NCBI RefSeq assembly: GCF_024298845.1
Contig: NZ_CP101156.1
Location: forward strand, 3,038,001 to 3,102,000
DNA length: 64,000 nt
Source: Natronosalvus amylolyticus
Lineage (GTDB): Archaea > Halobacteriota > Halobacteria > Halobacteriales > Natrialbaceae
Direction of reading: 5' to 3'
Part shown: in pieces, positions 18,640-27,978 of the stretch
How the letters are laid out: each line of letters begins with the position of its first letter
How positions within the stretch are numbered: the stretch's first letter is position 1
The notes under the pieces: model-generated
The model's database searches: none
What the model saw: the letters and a program-made list of their open reading frames with translations, nothing else
What the model was told of the DNA's origin: nothing
Position numbers and translations under genes: made by a program

Positions 18640-18904
18640 CGTGTGATTAACTGTTTGCTTTATCCAGATATAAACTTTACGAACGAAGGTTTTAACCCAT
18701 ATATTTGGATGAATGCTCTATATTTGTCTATCCGTTGTGAGAATTTAGGCCTCACGCAAATACAGTACTTTCGTGCGGGTCTCTGCCCGCTCAACCATGA
18801 ACCAACAATATGCATAAATAGTCAGTTGTATAATATAAGAAATCAGGAGGGATTGTTTGGGGTTTGATTTATAAAATTTGCTACCAAATATATGTAAATA
18901 ATAA

Positions 18905-19042
18905 TTATAATTTAATGGTGGCTTCAATAGCGTAGACTTCGAAGAGTTCCACGGGAAACGTGGCAGGCTCATCTTGACTCTGTGGATGTGCTGGGAGTGA
19001 GACTTGCATGTATGCAAACTTCTCATCTTCACCGTATTTCAT
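18905..19042 (-). CDS. Small hypothetical protein, 45 residues
   Basis: The frame reads MKYGEDEKFAYMQVSLPAHP and ends FEVYAIEATIKL. Its ATG overlaps the preceding gene's stop by one base (TAATG), which argues for translational coupling and a real gene. No family recognised. Downstream (18640-18904) is A/T-rich with no supported gene beyond a 17-codon frame ending near 18745. Confidence 0.5.
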   Translation of the reverse strand: MKYGEDEKFAYMQVSLPAHPQSQDEPATFPVELFEVYAIEATIKL

Positions 19043-19236
19043 TATTCGATTGATGGCCTCCATTCCCACGGGTGGGCATCAAACGTTATCCAGAGGTCTT
19101 TCAACCCAACCCGAACCATCGAATTCTTGTCATTAATGTCGATAATTATCCCGTGTTCGGAGTGCAACTTGTGATGAGGGGGTGTTTCATCTGGAATATC
19201 GATACGGACGCGTTCACCACGTGCAAAGCGGTGCAT
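19042..19236 (-). CDS. Small SH3/KOW-like basic-acidic protein, 64 residues
   Basis: The frame begins MHRFARGERVRIDIPDET, then HSEHGIIIDINDKNSMVRVG. This is the pattern of short haloarchaeal beta-barrel proteins found on plasmids and proviruses. It is coupled to the next gene by a TAATG overlap. Partner and role unknown. Confidence 0.55.
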   Translation of the reverse strand: MHRFARGERVRIDIPDETPPHHKLHSEHGIIIDINDKNSMVRVGLKDLWITFDAHPWEWRPSIE

Positions 19237-19291
19237 ACAGTTGCTCCCTGCGTTTTCTCATTTAAACCTCAGTGAGAAGAATACGCACGGG

Positions 19292-20020
19292 TTAGGCGAC
19301 GACAGTCTCCTCTGACTCATCGTCTTCGTTAAGCAGGCCGTCAACATCATATCCGTATGCGAGTCCAAGTTCGATATATTCGTCCTGTCGGTCCATGATG
19401 TTCGCGATGGTTCCCTGTGCGATTCCCGTCTCTTCCTCCGTCTCTGAGTACGAATATCCCCGGGCTCGCATGCTGAGAACGCGAAGTACGGCGTCGAAAT
19501 TCTTGTCTGGGACGAGATACTGTCCATTCTCATCGAACTGTGTTCCTGTCGGCGGTCGTCCCTGATAGTAGCCGTTCTCAACACGCTGTTTGATTTTTCG
19601 TTTGGCCTTCTGGATATCTCTACGTTTGGCGACGTCGTCCATATAGTTTCGAATCATCTCGATGAGCCAGCTTTCGTCGTCGCCGAAATCGACGCGTTGT
19701 CCATCAGTGGTTGTCCACAACTCCACGTCCCACTCATCAAGGTCGTAGTAGAGCATCGACCGTTCCCGCTTGTCTCTCGATAACCGGTCACGGTCGCGGA
19801 CGATGAGAACGTCAATCTCCTCGTCTTCGAGGACGGCCTGCATTTCGAGGTATTGGTCACGCTCATTGTCGAACCCAGATGATTTCTGCCCGTCGTCAAA
19901 AATTTCAAGCAGTTTGAACCCCTGCTCGTCGGCGAGGTCCCGAATTTCTCGTTTCTGGTCCGGGATGCTGGTATCGCTCGTTTGGGAGAGCCGGGTGTAG
20001 CCGATGGCCGTCTTACTCAT
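19292..20020 (-). CDS. Serine recombinase (resolvase/invertase family)
   Basis: 242 residues from ATG at 20020. The N-terminal resolvase domain has GYTRLSQTSDTSIPDQKREI with catalytic Ser12, and RDRDRLSRDKRER, the conserved arginine cluster. A helical region (RRDIQKAKRKIKQRVENGYY) and a small C-terminal HTH (YSYSETEEETGIAQGTIANI) follow. Enzymes of this class use a Ser-DNA intermediate to invert or resolve DNA. Its start overlaps the AbrB-like gene's stop by 8 bases (ATGAGTAA), so the two are coupled. Candidate sites are the palindromes at 20263-20286 and 22317-22531; that link is inference. Confidence 0.85.
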   Translation of the reverse strand: MSKTAIGYTRLSQTSDTSIPDQKREIRDLADEQGFKLLEIFDDGQKSSGFDNERDQYLEMQAVLEDEEIDVLIVRDRDRLSRDKRERSMLYYDLDEWDVELWTTTDGQRVDFGDDESWLIEMIRNYMDDVAKRRDIQKAKRKIKQRVENGYYQGRPPTGTQFDENGQYLVPDKNFDAVLRVLSMRARGYSYSETEEETGIAQGTIANIMDRQDEYIELGLAYGYDVDGLLNEDDESEETVVA

Positions 20021-20213
20021 CGTCGTCACGCTCTTTCACGCTTACTCGGAGTGCGTCAGCACCTTTCACCTCCCAACTTATCTCGGCTCCCCCAAGTCGC
20101 ATGGCCTCAGCGATACTTTTCGGGACAGTCGTGCGATATTGTGTCACGGTTCGTTCTGAACCATCCTCATTTTCGACCGTATACTCGGTCACAGAAACAG
20201 TTGATTTAGCCAT
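20013..20213 (-). CDS. AbrB/MazE-like DNA-binding protein (SpoVT-AbrB fold)
   Basis: 66 residues. The core YRTTVPKSIAEAMRLGGAEI followed by SWEVKGADALRVSV is the swapped-hairpin AbrB pattern (T-V-P-K-x-I ... W-x-V). It lies directly before, and overlaps, the serine recombinase gene. It probably regulates this operon through the repeats immediately upstream. An antitoxin role is possible, but no toxin is adjacent. Confidence 0.7.
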   Translation of the reverse strand: MAKSTVSVTEYTVENEDGSERTVTQYRTTVPKSIAEAMRLGGAEISWEVKGADALRVSVKERDDDE

Positions 20214-20220
20214 CTCTGGT

Positions 20221-20241
20221 TTGCACTACTTATTGCACTAC
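20221..20241. promoter_or_regulatory. Direct repeats TTGCACTAC (possible AbrB operator)
   Basis: Two copies, 20221-20229 and 20233-20241, are spaced 12 bases apart and end 8 bases upstream of the AbrB-like gene's ATG. The position over the promoter suggests autoregulation. Confidence 0.45.
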
Positions 20242-20262
20242 ATTAGGTGTTACTCCGCCCCA

Positions 20263-20286
20263 CTCAAGATATCGGGATATCCTGAG
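20263..20286. repeat. 24-bp near-perfect palindrome
   Basis: CTCAAGATATCG faces GGATATCCTGAG with one mismatched pair plus the central GG. A half-copy (GATATCCTGA) recurs near 20411. It may be an operator or a recombination site for the adjacent serine recombinase. Confidence 0.4.
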
Positions 20287-20429
20287 TAGTAGTCAGCCAA
20301 AGCTACCCCGAACTATTCCCTTTACTGTAAGGTTTCTGGACCAGTGCTACGCAAAACGGGCTCGCAGTCTTAGTGTTCGCAATCAATAGCGTCGTATTCC
20401 TACGAGTTCTCCGATATCCTGATGGCGAG

Positions 20430-20975
20430 TTATACTTGGGTCCAAGCAACCTCTTCGCCCGTTTTACCATCAATTTCAACGGCTCGCTCTACATCTTCTA
20501 GCGAAACTCCAAAAACATGGTTCAATACCCGGGTTGAGACTCTCAATGCTTCTTCAGGAGTCCAATCGTAGTCTGCTGCCGTGATATGGGACTTGTCTTC
20601 AATCATTATTTCTAAGTCCTCGTCATCAATAAGTTCTCTAAATGCCTTTTCACGTTCGTCGTTAAGATTGACTATGTTGTATGCCCCCCATTGAAATTGA
20701 TATAGACTCTCTACCTCTCCTTCATACGGAAAATATACGTTAATGAAAGGAGCGGGGCCGGGGTTGTCTCCTGCGGCAGTTAATTTTTCGTGATGGTGTT
20801 CAAGGAGAGTTAATAACTGAACTTCCTTCTCGCCTCCGGTCATCAACCCCGCACCGGGTTTGAACTCCTCTACGATGTCCCATAGGGTTTCTCGCTCTAT
20901 GTCTGTATTCTCAGAGGCAGCGTCAACCCATTCGCTAAGGGTCATGAAGTCATCTCTTGGGGGTACTGTACCCAT
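20430..20975 (-). CDS. Hypothetical acidic protein, 181 residues
   Basis: No family was recognised. The N-terminal part (LSEWVDAASENTDIERETLW) looks like a small helical DNA-binding or winged-helix start, followed by a segment with PFINVYFPYEGEVESLYQFQ. The C-terminal half is helical and acidic. It is a single gene between the recombinase operon and a plus-strand zinc-finger gene. Confidence 0.5.
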   Translation of the reverse strand: MGTVPPRDDFMTLSEWVDAASENTDIERETLWDIVEEFKPGAGLMTGGEKEVQLLTLLEHHHEKLTAAGDNPGPAPFINVYFPYEGEVESLYQFQWGAYNIVNLNDEREKAFRELIDDEDLEIMIEDKSHITAADYDWTPEEALRVSTRVLNHVFGVSLEDVERAVEIDGKTGEEVAWTQV

Positions 20976-21126
20976 TACTTAGAATGACTGTATGTATAGT
21001 TGAAAAGGTTTTGCACCCACCTGTCGTATTTGGAGTGTTCTCCGACTCGGTCCGCCGACAAGTAGTAGCTCACTCACGTTCCGACTCTAAGAATAGATTC
21101 ATAATCACAAACGATAGACGCCCACT

Positions 21127-21273
21127 ATGGCAACTTGTGACGAATGTAGCAAGAGGGTCGGACCGGGGGAAGGAGTATCAGCTGGGTTTAGCCCGAACAT
21201 TTTCTGTTCTTCTACCTGCCGTGAGATGTACCGAAGGAAGGCCAGTAGCAGACAACGTACTGACGAGAGCTAA
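21127..21273 (+). CDS. Small zinc-finger protein, 48 residues
   Basis: ATG at 21127 reads MATCDECSKRVGPGEGV, then SPNIFCSSTCREMYRRKASS. CxxC (Cys4, Cys7) and CxxxC (Cys27, Cys31) make a compact zinc ribbon, and the tail is basic. It is the fourth such mini-protein of the element. Confidence 0.55.
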   Translation: MATCDECSKRVGPGEGVSAGFSPNIFCSSTCREMYRRKASSRQRTDES

Positions 21274-21435
21274 CGTCGTATTTTGAGGTATTCGCGGACA
21301 TCCATCCACATCTGGTAAGGGGAATCGGACAGTAGAGGGATGGACTTCGTGTCCAAATTGGTTCTGCGCAACGAGATTCAAGTAGCAGTCAACTCATTCG
21401 AAACAATTTTGTTATTTACTTTAGTACATATTGTC

Positions 21436-22137
21436 ATGTTTGACGCTGGCCTGCTTGACATTGACGAGGACACGGCGGCGAGGATGGAGGACGCGGGCTA
21501 TAGCGATTACATGACGGTCGCTGTCGCCAGTCCCGCTGAACTGCGTGCGACTCTCGGAATCGGGGAACAGCAGGCAGAGCAGATAATATCAATATCCAGA
21601 GAGCAAGCCAGTGGCGGTGGATTTCAGACCGCGTCCGAGGTCAAAGACCCACCGGACTTACGCAAGGTTAATGTTATCGAAAATGTCGACGGATGGGTGT
21701 TGGAGCGCCAGAGCCGGGACCGTATCGTCTGGCTCTCTCCCTCCGATTTTTCGGTCACCATCACTAACCAGTCCACTCGCGATGGCAACGGATGGACATT
21801 CGAAGTGAGCGGAATTCAACCCCCAAAAGACGACGAAAACCATAATCCACGTCAGACGAAGCAGGAGCGGCGTATTCTGAAGGATGGAATAGAAACGGTT
21901 GAAGAGGCCGTTGGATTTGCTATTGGTTGGATGGAAACGTCCTCAATCGAGTTCGAGGAGGATTTGACTGAGTTTACAGGAATCAGCGAACGAACTGCGG
22001 AATATCTACTACTGAAACACGATATCGAAAATCATCAGCAACTCTACGAACTATACGTAGATAGGACCCTGCACGATATTGTTGGCAGCCAGTGGCATGG
22101 GGAGTTGGAAGAGGAAATGAAGGAGATATTTGGTTAA
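21436..22137 (+). CDS. Protein with RadA-type helix-hairpin-helix domain fused to an unknown domain
   Basis: 233 residues. The first ~60 (LLDIDEDTAARMEDAGYSDY, MTVAVASPAELRATLGIGEQ, then QAEQIISISREQ) closely follow the N-terminal HhH domain of haloarchaeal RadA, ending at GGGFQTASEV. The RecA ATPase core is absent. The following beta-rich part (VDGWVLERQSRDRIVW) is unknown. A second HhH-like element (LTEFTGISERTAEYLLLKHD) sits near the C-terminus. A TTATTTAC box about 27 bases upstream supports the 21436 start over 21340. It probably binds DNA; a replication or recombination accessory role is inferred. Confidence 0.6.
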   Translation: MFDAGLLDIDEDTAARMEDAGYSDYMTVAVASPAELRATLGIGEQQAEQIISISREQASGGGFQTASEVKDPPDLRKVNVIENVDGWVLERQSRDRIVWLSPSDFSVTITNQSTRDGNGWTFEVSGIQPPKDDENHNPRQTKQERRILKDGIETVEEAVGFAIGWMETSSIEFEEDLTEFTGISERTAEYLLLKHDIENHQQLYELYVDRTLHDIVGSQWHGELEEEMKEIFG

Positions 22138-22316
22138 TACCCTCAATCACTGCTCCCATCATCGTTCGATATTGCTCTCGTAAATCATACTAGTCTTTCT
22201 CCGAATTGCGCAGAACTACTAGGGTCTCTTAAGGGAGTACCTCAGCGAATGAAGCAAACAATACTTGGGCTTGAGCATGGCGGTTGTCCAGCCATAGTGT
22301 GTTAACTCTTGACGTA

Positions 22317-22332
22317 CTAACAGTGTTGTTAG
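22317..22332. repeat. Palindrome CTAACAGTGTTGTTAG (copy 1)
   Basis: Six-base arms CTAACA/TGTTAG with a 4-base centre. It is the inverted counterpart, with one mismatch, of copy 2 at 22514-22529. Probably a protein-binding or recombination site. Confidence 0.5.
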
Positions 22333-22511
22333 GCGAGAAACGGCTTACCCTGTTACTCGAAGCTTCTTTTCTTCGCTTCTTCGTTAATAGACAGGACACT
22401 AACGAAGGTTTTCTAGTATTACTTACACACATACACACCCTTTCTTTCTATCAGGCTGCAGTGTGTGATGAAGCCATTTCACCTCCTGCCTAACAGGACC
22501 GCTTCGAATCG

Positions 22512-22531
22512 TCCTAACAACGCTGTTAGGA
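22512..22531. repeat. Palindrome TCCTAACA-N4-TGTTAGGA (copy 2)
   Basis: Perfect 8-base arms around ACGC. Together with copy 1 it encloses about 180 bases upstream of the HSDR_N gene. Confidence 0.55.
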
Positions 22532-22868
22532 CCCAGCGGGGGATGTGGAAGGCGTCCTCCGCCACGCCAACCGAGGACTTCAGTCGCTCTACTCTATGCA
22601 CGCCACCAATAAAGCAATTTCCCATGACTGTCACTCTTTGTTGAATCATAGTCATGTAGTTCTGTTGAAACTCATATAACATGCATTGAATTTTGACCTA
22701 TCTAATAGAATATATTATATTTAGTTAGGCCGCCGTTTGTTGGCAATGACGTGGTAGTGGAACGGGCTAACTGCTCACATCACCACAGAATTTGAACCTG
22801 CCTCAGAACAAAAAGAGAGATTTGTTCACAGGGATTGATATGCTGTCAGTAAGACGTGGCAAGATAAG

Positions 22869-24029
22869 ATGGATAGAAATGCAGTTCAGGAGTTTGTGAA
22901 GCAATCTGAAGCCGTCATGGACTCCTCTCCGCAGATGGATGAAGCCAACACGAAGGCCGCTGTTCTGCGCGAGTTCTTAGACCTTCTTGATTGGGAAATT
23001 CCGAAGAATACACAACTCGAATATCCCGTTGAAGCGTTCGGACGGACATACAAAGTCGATTACGCGCTCATTCTCGAAGGCACACCCGTCGCCTTTCTTG
23101 AAGCAAAAGGGGCTGACACTGCCCTGACTGCCGACCACGACGAACAATTGTCCTCCTATATGATGAACAAGAATGTCACCTATGGTATCCTCACGAACGG
23201 CAAGCAATATCGTTTCTTCCAACGGCGGGTGGACGCGTCCAACGTGGACGTACAGATGGTTGGTGACGTAGACCTCAGAAACCTGCCTAGCCGTCTCGCC
23301 GTCCTAAAGGCCTATGAGAGAGATGCTATCGAGTCGGGAGAGTCCGGAAAAATACTCGGTCGTATTAACGAGTTACGAGAAGCACGCCGGGTTCTTGAAG
23401 CCAAAAAGGATGATTTGGCTGTTGAACTCTCAAACGTGCTGGCCGACCGCGTTTCCGGTTCTATCTCATCACTCGCTGAAACACAAACAAAGGAGATGAT
23501 TGACAGGCTTGTCGCAGATATTGAATCCGAGATAGACGCTGACAGCGGTGGTATAGACGTCCTGATAGGTGGTGGCGGTAGTGGTGGTGTCGAACCCACA
23601 GATAATCACGTTGTCAGTCAAATCAAACGGACTAAAATTGAGGGTGGGGATGAGGCGAAAGTCGCTGTTTTCCCGACAAAGGAATCAGGTCTATCGTTCT
23701 TAAAGGAGAACAACGCATGGGGATTCGTTCGCATTGGGAGCGAGTTCGAATACGTGGCGATGTACGTGACCGGCGACGTGCGTCAGGTCAAATACTTCGC
23801 TACGGTCAAGGATGTTGTTCGCCCGGAGACAGCCGAATTATCTCGTCCCATCGAAGAATATGCTGACGGGGAGAAAATAGCGGAGGACAAGATGATTATT
23901 CGATTTAAGCCGGAAAGTCTGTATGAATTGGAAGACCCCATTCCTTACGAGACGAAATATCCGCAGAATCTTCGCTATTCCGCGCTCGGAGCACTTCGGA
24001 CAGCCGAAACGACCGACGACATGCTCTGA
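22869..24029 (+). CDS. HSDR_N-type PD-(D/E)xK nuclease protein
   Basis: 386 residues. The N-terminal domain matches the type I restriction subunit R N-terminus. Asp64 in YKVDYALI is followed by ExK (Glu78, Lys80) in VAFLEAKGAD, then DEQLSSYMMNKNVTYGILTN with the conserved Gln93. A long coiled-coil-prone region (about 155-230) and a Gly-rich linker (LIGGGGSGGV) precede a C-terminal beta-rich domain of unknown type. Unlike HsdR it has no helicase motor; the next gene, 129 bases on, supplies one. It is probably the DNA-cleaving part of a multi-gene defence system. Confidence 0.75.
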   Translation: MDRNAVQEFVKQSEAVMDSSPQMDEANTKAAVLREFLDLLDWEIPKNTQLEYPVEAFGRTYKVDYALILEGTPVAFLEAKGADTALTADHDEQLSSYMMNKNVTYGILTNGKQYRFFQRRVDASNVDVQMVGDVDLRNLPSRLAVLKAYERDAIESGESGKILGRINELREARRVLEAKKDDLAVELSNVLADRVSGSISSLAETQTKEMIDRLVADIESEIDADSGGIDVLIGGGGSGGVEPTDNHVVSQIKRTKIEGGDEAKVAVFPTKESGLSFLKENNAWGFVRIGSEFEYVAMYVTGDVRQVKYFATVKDVVRPETAELSRPIEEYADGEKIAEDKMIIRFKPESLYELEDPIPYETKYPQNLRYSALGALRTAETTDDML

Positions 24030-24158
24030 TTCGCGGTGTCCCTATAGCCATGTTATCCGTATTCGGGTACCTACCTTTCTGAGTTTGGTCTAACTGCGAA
24101 TCCCCAGATACTGCAGCGAAAGACTAAGTTGATTTGATGAGAATTCCAAGTATCCAGA

Positions 24159-27100
24159 ATGCTCTCCGTCCCCCCACTTGTCGATAACACGAATAAAAAT
24201 CTCGAAGAAGTCTACAAAAAAATTATTCCGAAAATCGAAGAGGCGCGAATCGCGACTGGCTACTTCTATCTCTCCGGTTTCGACCTCTACAAGGAGGACT
24301 TGGGCAATCTAGCCGACCCCGACGAACTCGGTCATGCACCGCTTCGCATTCTCATGGGCCGTCAGACCAACCAGCAGACCGCCGATGAAATCGAGGAGGG
24401 ACAGAACCTTCGGGAAGCGTTCAAACAGGAACTTAAGGACGACATCGAGAGTCTGAACAACGCGCAACTCGGACGACTCAACCGGCTTCGAGAGTTTGTC
24501 GCGGAGGGAATCGTTGAAGTCCGTGTTCGAAACCCCGAGAACGGGTATTTTCACGCGAAGGGGGCAGCGTTCCGCGCCCCACTTGAAGAGGATGAGGGCC
24601 CCCCGTCAGAGGACGAAGAGGATACACGTGCCTGCGCAACTATCGTCGGTTCCTCAAACTTCTCGGCAAGCGGCCATCGGAATAACATCGAACTCAACCT
24701 CACCAGCCAAGACCGCTACCAGACCCAAAAGTTCGAAGAGTGGTACGATAATCAGTGGGCGAACGCCGAGGAATTCTCCGAAGAAATCATCCGCATCATC
24801 GAGAACAGCGACCAGTACAAGGAGTGGAAGGAGAAGCAAGAAAAGAAAACGTCCGATGGTGGGCCTGACGACGAAGAACTCGGAACCTATCTCGAACCCT
24901 TCGAACTCTACAAACTCCTCGCATACGACGAACTCAGCGGCAACGTCAGTGCCCGAGACAGCCCGCTATACTATTTCCAGAAACTCGGCTACGAGAGCGC
25001 ACGTGAGAAACTTTCCCAGTACGACGGCTGTATCATCTCGGACTCTGTTGGGCTCGGGAAGTCGTTCATCGGTGGTGAACTCCTCTACGACTATCGACAG
25101 CGCGGTGACCGCTGTCTCCTCATCGTCCCCGCGAACCTGACTGACCAGTGGGAAGACCTTCTCCAAGATGGGACTGACGAGGACGGTAATCCCTACTTCG
25201 GGCTGGAGATGGACGGAACTCACCTCGACGTGATGAGCGTCAGTAAGTTCCAAAATCTCACCTACGAGGAGGTTCAAGAACTCCGCGACGACTTCGACGT
25301 GCTGCTCATCGACGAGGCCCACCGCTTCCGTAACTTTGGGAAGTGGCGACCGAACCCCGACCACGATGACGACTACAAGGGGACGCGGCGGCACGCGAAC
25401 CTCCGTCAGTTGCGTGGAAAAACGATGATTATGCTGACCGCGACGCCCATCAACAACAGCGCTACCGACCTGAAGAACCTCATCAGCCTGTTTACGAGCC
25501 CGGAGGAGATTCGCAACAAGGCCTCACTTGACTTCGACGCTTTCGACGAGTACATCGAACTCGCGGAGACGCGCAAGCGCATCGCCGCTGGCAAAGAGGA
25601 GGTCTCCGACGAGAAGCAGCAACAAATCACCGAGCAGTTGCAGCGCCAGTCGAAAGAAATCTCGAACATCCTCAACGAAGTAATGGTTCTGCGGACGCGC
25701 AAGCATGTCAAGGACCTGATTCGGGACGACGAGGACTTCGAGATGAGTTTCAAACCACCGAAACTCAACAAGGAACAGTACTCACTGCCGCCCGCCTACC
25801 AGCCAATCTACCGGATGCTCCCCGACGTAATGGACGCACTCCATCTCCCGCACATCACGGTGAAGAACCCGAAGGCAGGGAGTACACTCAAAGCCCTCTA
25901 CAAACTGAACCTCCTCAAGCGACTGGAATCCTCAACATACGCGTTCGTGCAGTCCATCGAAACATTGCACCAGAGTGAGCGGCGACTGCTCGGTCTGCTG
26001 GAGGACCTGCCTGAAGACGAAGACATCGAAATGCTCCGTGCGGTACAGGATGGAGAAGCCCCTGCAACCATCGACGACTTCGTTGAAGGGAAGGACGCCG
26101 CCGAAGACCTCGAACAGACGCTCGAAGAATTCGGCTTCGACTCGACCGCCGTGCGTGCTGATGAGGGTGAATCGGAGACGCAGGACGAACTGGTAGACGC
26201 GACTGTTGGGGAGGTCAAGACCTACATCCGCGAGGACCTGACGCTGCTCGCGCACTTCCTCACGCAGTTCATCGGGGATGTGGCACGGGACACTGGAGAC
26301 GTAAGTGACCACGCAGTCACGGTACGACAGTGGCTCCACGACCACAACGCGGGCACACTCCCCGACGTACCGGAGGAAGAGATGAATCCCATCCTGTACC
26401 CGAGGAGCGACCTGACGGAAGTAGACTCCGCGACTCGGGACTTCTACGAGGCTGTGTTCTCCCTGCGCGAGTTCCGCGACCCGAAAATCGACCGCCTCGC
26501 AAACGTCCTCCAGAGTCACGATAAGAAAGTCCTCATCTTTACCCAGTATCGAGGAACCGCCGACTACGTGTATCGGACGCTCCGCGACAACCCGGACTCA
26601 CCGTTGACGGCGGAGAACAGCGCGGTCGTGAAAGGCGGCGATGAGAACAAGCAAGACATCATTCAGCGGTTCGCGCCGCAAGCATCCGGGTATCAGAGTA
26701 CGCTCGCAGAGTCGGACGAAACTGAACTTCAGTACGTCGTCGCGACCGACACGCTCAGCGAGGGCGTAAACCTGCAGGACGTTCAAGTCGCAGTCAACTA
26801 CGACTTGCCGTGGAACCCAATGCGCATCGTCCAGCGCGTCGGTCGTATTGACCGCATCGGGAGTACGGCGGAGAAGCACGTCCACAACTTCTACCCCGAC
26901 GGGGACATCGAGGCGGCCATTAAGCTGCTGAAGCGACTGCAAGCGAAAATCAACGATATCGCGCTCATCGTCGGGAAGGAGAACAACATCCTCGACCCGA
27001 ACGAGGACCAGATTCTGGAGAAGGCGGGCGTCGAGACGCAGAAGACCATCGGGGAACTGGAGGTCGAGGAAATCGAGGACTCGCTACGGAAGTCTCGCGA

Positions 27101-27971
27101 GGTTTCTGACGTGAATGAACTTGACGACACCTCGAAAAACCCGCTCCTGCGAAATGCTGGGAGTAATGAAGAGGCCGCGTACGACCGCTTCCTGCTCAAA
27201 CGCGAGTTAAACGAGGAGTACGGGCTCACGACTGACGACTTTGAGTACGCTGAGGATTTTTTCGACGACCCACCAGACGAGCGGGAGTTCCTCTACACGA
27301 ACGCCATCAACCACGACAAGGGACCGCGCCCCGGTTTGTTCGGGCTCGCACACCTCTGGTTCGACAATGAAGACGAGAACGCTCCGCTCGGACGGGTACG
27401 TCGGGCGTTCTACTACAAGCCGTTTAGCGATGACGTGAAAGAACGGTCCGTGCAAACGCTCTCAATCAGCCCATCTGTCGAGGGTGAGCCGGTTTCGGGG
27501 AATACCGACCACGTGCTGACGAACCGCGAAGAGATTGAGGAGGTACTCGACGACCGGCTCGAAGCGATACGTGAAGGACAGGTTGAGGGTGCGTTCAAGC
27601 AGGGCGATTCCTATTCAAAGGAGCAGGAGACGATTCTAGACTTCATCTCATACTACATCCAGCCGAACTTCGGGGACGACCCCTGCTCACACGAGGAATA
27701 TGAGACGATAGGTGAGTGGGCGGACGACCTTCACAGTCGGCTGAAGAACGTGAAACTCGGGAACACCGACGAGGACAGGATTCTCCGGGAGACGTTCCGG
27801 CACCACAAGGAGTACGAATCGTTCCCGGACTGGCCGCCCATCGAGTTCCTCGAAACGCTTGAAGTCTTCCTCGGGGAGAACATCGAAGCGTCTACCGAGT
27901 ATCAGGAGACGTTAGTCGGTGAGAGTAAGGTACACGCAGACCTTATCTGCTGGGGTATTATCGGGTCTTGA
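24159..27971 (+). CDS. PLD-nuclease / SF2 (SNF2-like) helicase fusion
   Basis: 1,270 residues. The N-terminal phospholipase-D-like domain shows the HxK motif (His132, Lys134, in GYFHAKGAAF) followed by VGSSNFSASGHRNN (about 163-176). The helicase core has Walker A VGLGKS (297-302), DEAH at 385-388, motif III ATPINNS and a C-terminal lobe with VATDTLSEGVNLQDV and QRVGRIDRIG (near 893). Long helical and C-terminal regions follow. This type is known from DISARM-like and other restriction systems, where the helicase tracks along DNA and the PLD domain may cut it. It ends 7 bases from the convergent methylase gene. Confidence 0.85.
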   Translation: MLSVPPLVDNTNKNLEEVYKKIIPKIEEARIATGYFYLSGFDLYKEDLGNLADPDELGHAPLRILMGRQTNQQTADEIEEGQNLREAFKQELKDDIESLNNAQLGRLNRLREFVAEGIVEVRVRNPENGYFHAKGAAFRAPLEEDEGPPSEDEEDTRACATIVGSSNFSASGHRNNIELNLTSQDRYQTQKFEEWYDNQWANAEEFSEEIIRIIENSDQYKEWKEKQEKKTSDGGPDDEELGTYLEPFELYKLLAYDELSGNVSARDSPLYYFQKLGYESAREKLSQYDGCIISDSVGLGKSFIGGELLYDYRQRGDRCLLIVPANLTDQWEDLLQDGTDEDGNPYFGLEMDGTHLDVMSVSKFQNLTYEEVQELRDDFDVLLIDEAHRFRNFGKWRPNPDHDDDYKGTRRHANLRQLRGKTMIMLTATPINNSATDLKNLISLFTSPEEIRNKASLDFDAFDEYIELAETRKRIAAGKEEVSDEKQQQITEQLQRQSKEISNILNEVMVLRTRKHVKDLIRDDEDFEMSFKPPKLNKEQYSLPPAYQPIYRMLPDVMDALHLPHITVKNPKAGSTLKALYKLNLLKRLESSTYAFVQSIETLHQSERRLLGLLEDLPEDEDIEMLRAVQDGEAPATIDDFVEGKDAAEDLEQTLEEFGFDSTAVRADEGESETQDELVDATVGEVKTYIREDLTLLAHFLTQFIGDVARDTGDVSDHAVTVRQWLHDHNAGTLPDVPEEEMNPILYPRSDLTEVDSATRDFYEAVFSLREFRDPKIDRLANVLQSHDKKVLIFTQYRGTADYVYRTLRDNPDSPLTAENSAVVKGGDENKQDIIQRFAPQASGYQSTLAESDETELQYVVATDTLSEGVNLQDVQVAVNYDLPWNPMRIVQRVGRIDRIGSTAEKHVHNFYPDGDIEAAIKLLKRLQAKINDIALIVGKENNILDPNEDQILEKAGVETQKTIGELEVEEIEDSLRKSREVSDVNELDDTSKNPLLRNAGSNEEAAYDRFLLKRELNEEYGLTTDDFEYAEDFFDDPPDEREFLYTNAINHDKGPRPGLFGLAHLWFDNEDENAPLGRVRRAFYYKPFSDDVKERSVQTLSISPSVEGEPVSGNTDHVLTNREEIEEVLDDRLEAIREGQVEGAFKQGDSYSKEQETILDFISYYIQPNFGDDPCSHEEYETIGEWADDLHSRLKNVKLGNTDEDRILRETFRHHKEYESFPDWPPIEFLETLEVFLGENIEASTEYQETLVGESKVHADLICWGIIGS

Positions 27972-27978
27972 TTAGAAC

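Larger units (their letters stand above)
22138..22868. other. 730-bp gene-free region with paired palindromes
   Basis: No supported gene on either strand. Its most distinctive content is the two related palindromes at 22317 and 22512. It separates the HhH gene from the restriction-like island. Confidence 0.4.

Noticed and set aside
18745-19032. 95-codon minus-strand frame
   Set aside because: Overlaps in another frame the 45-residue gene that is coupled by TAATG; composition is A/T-noise.
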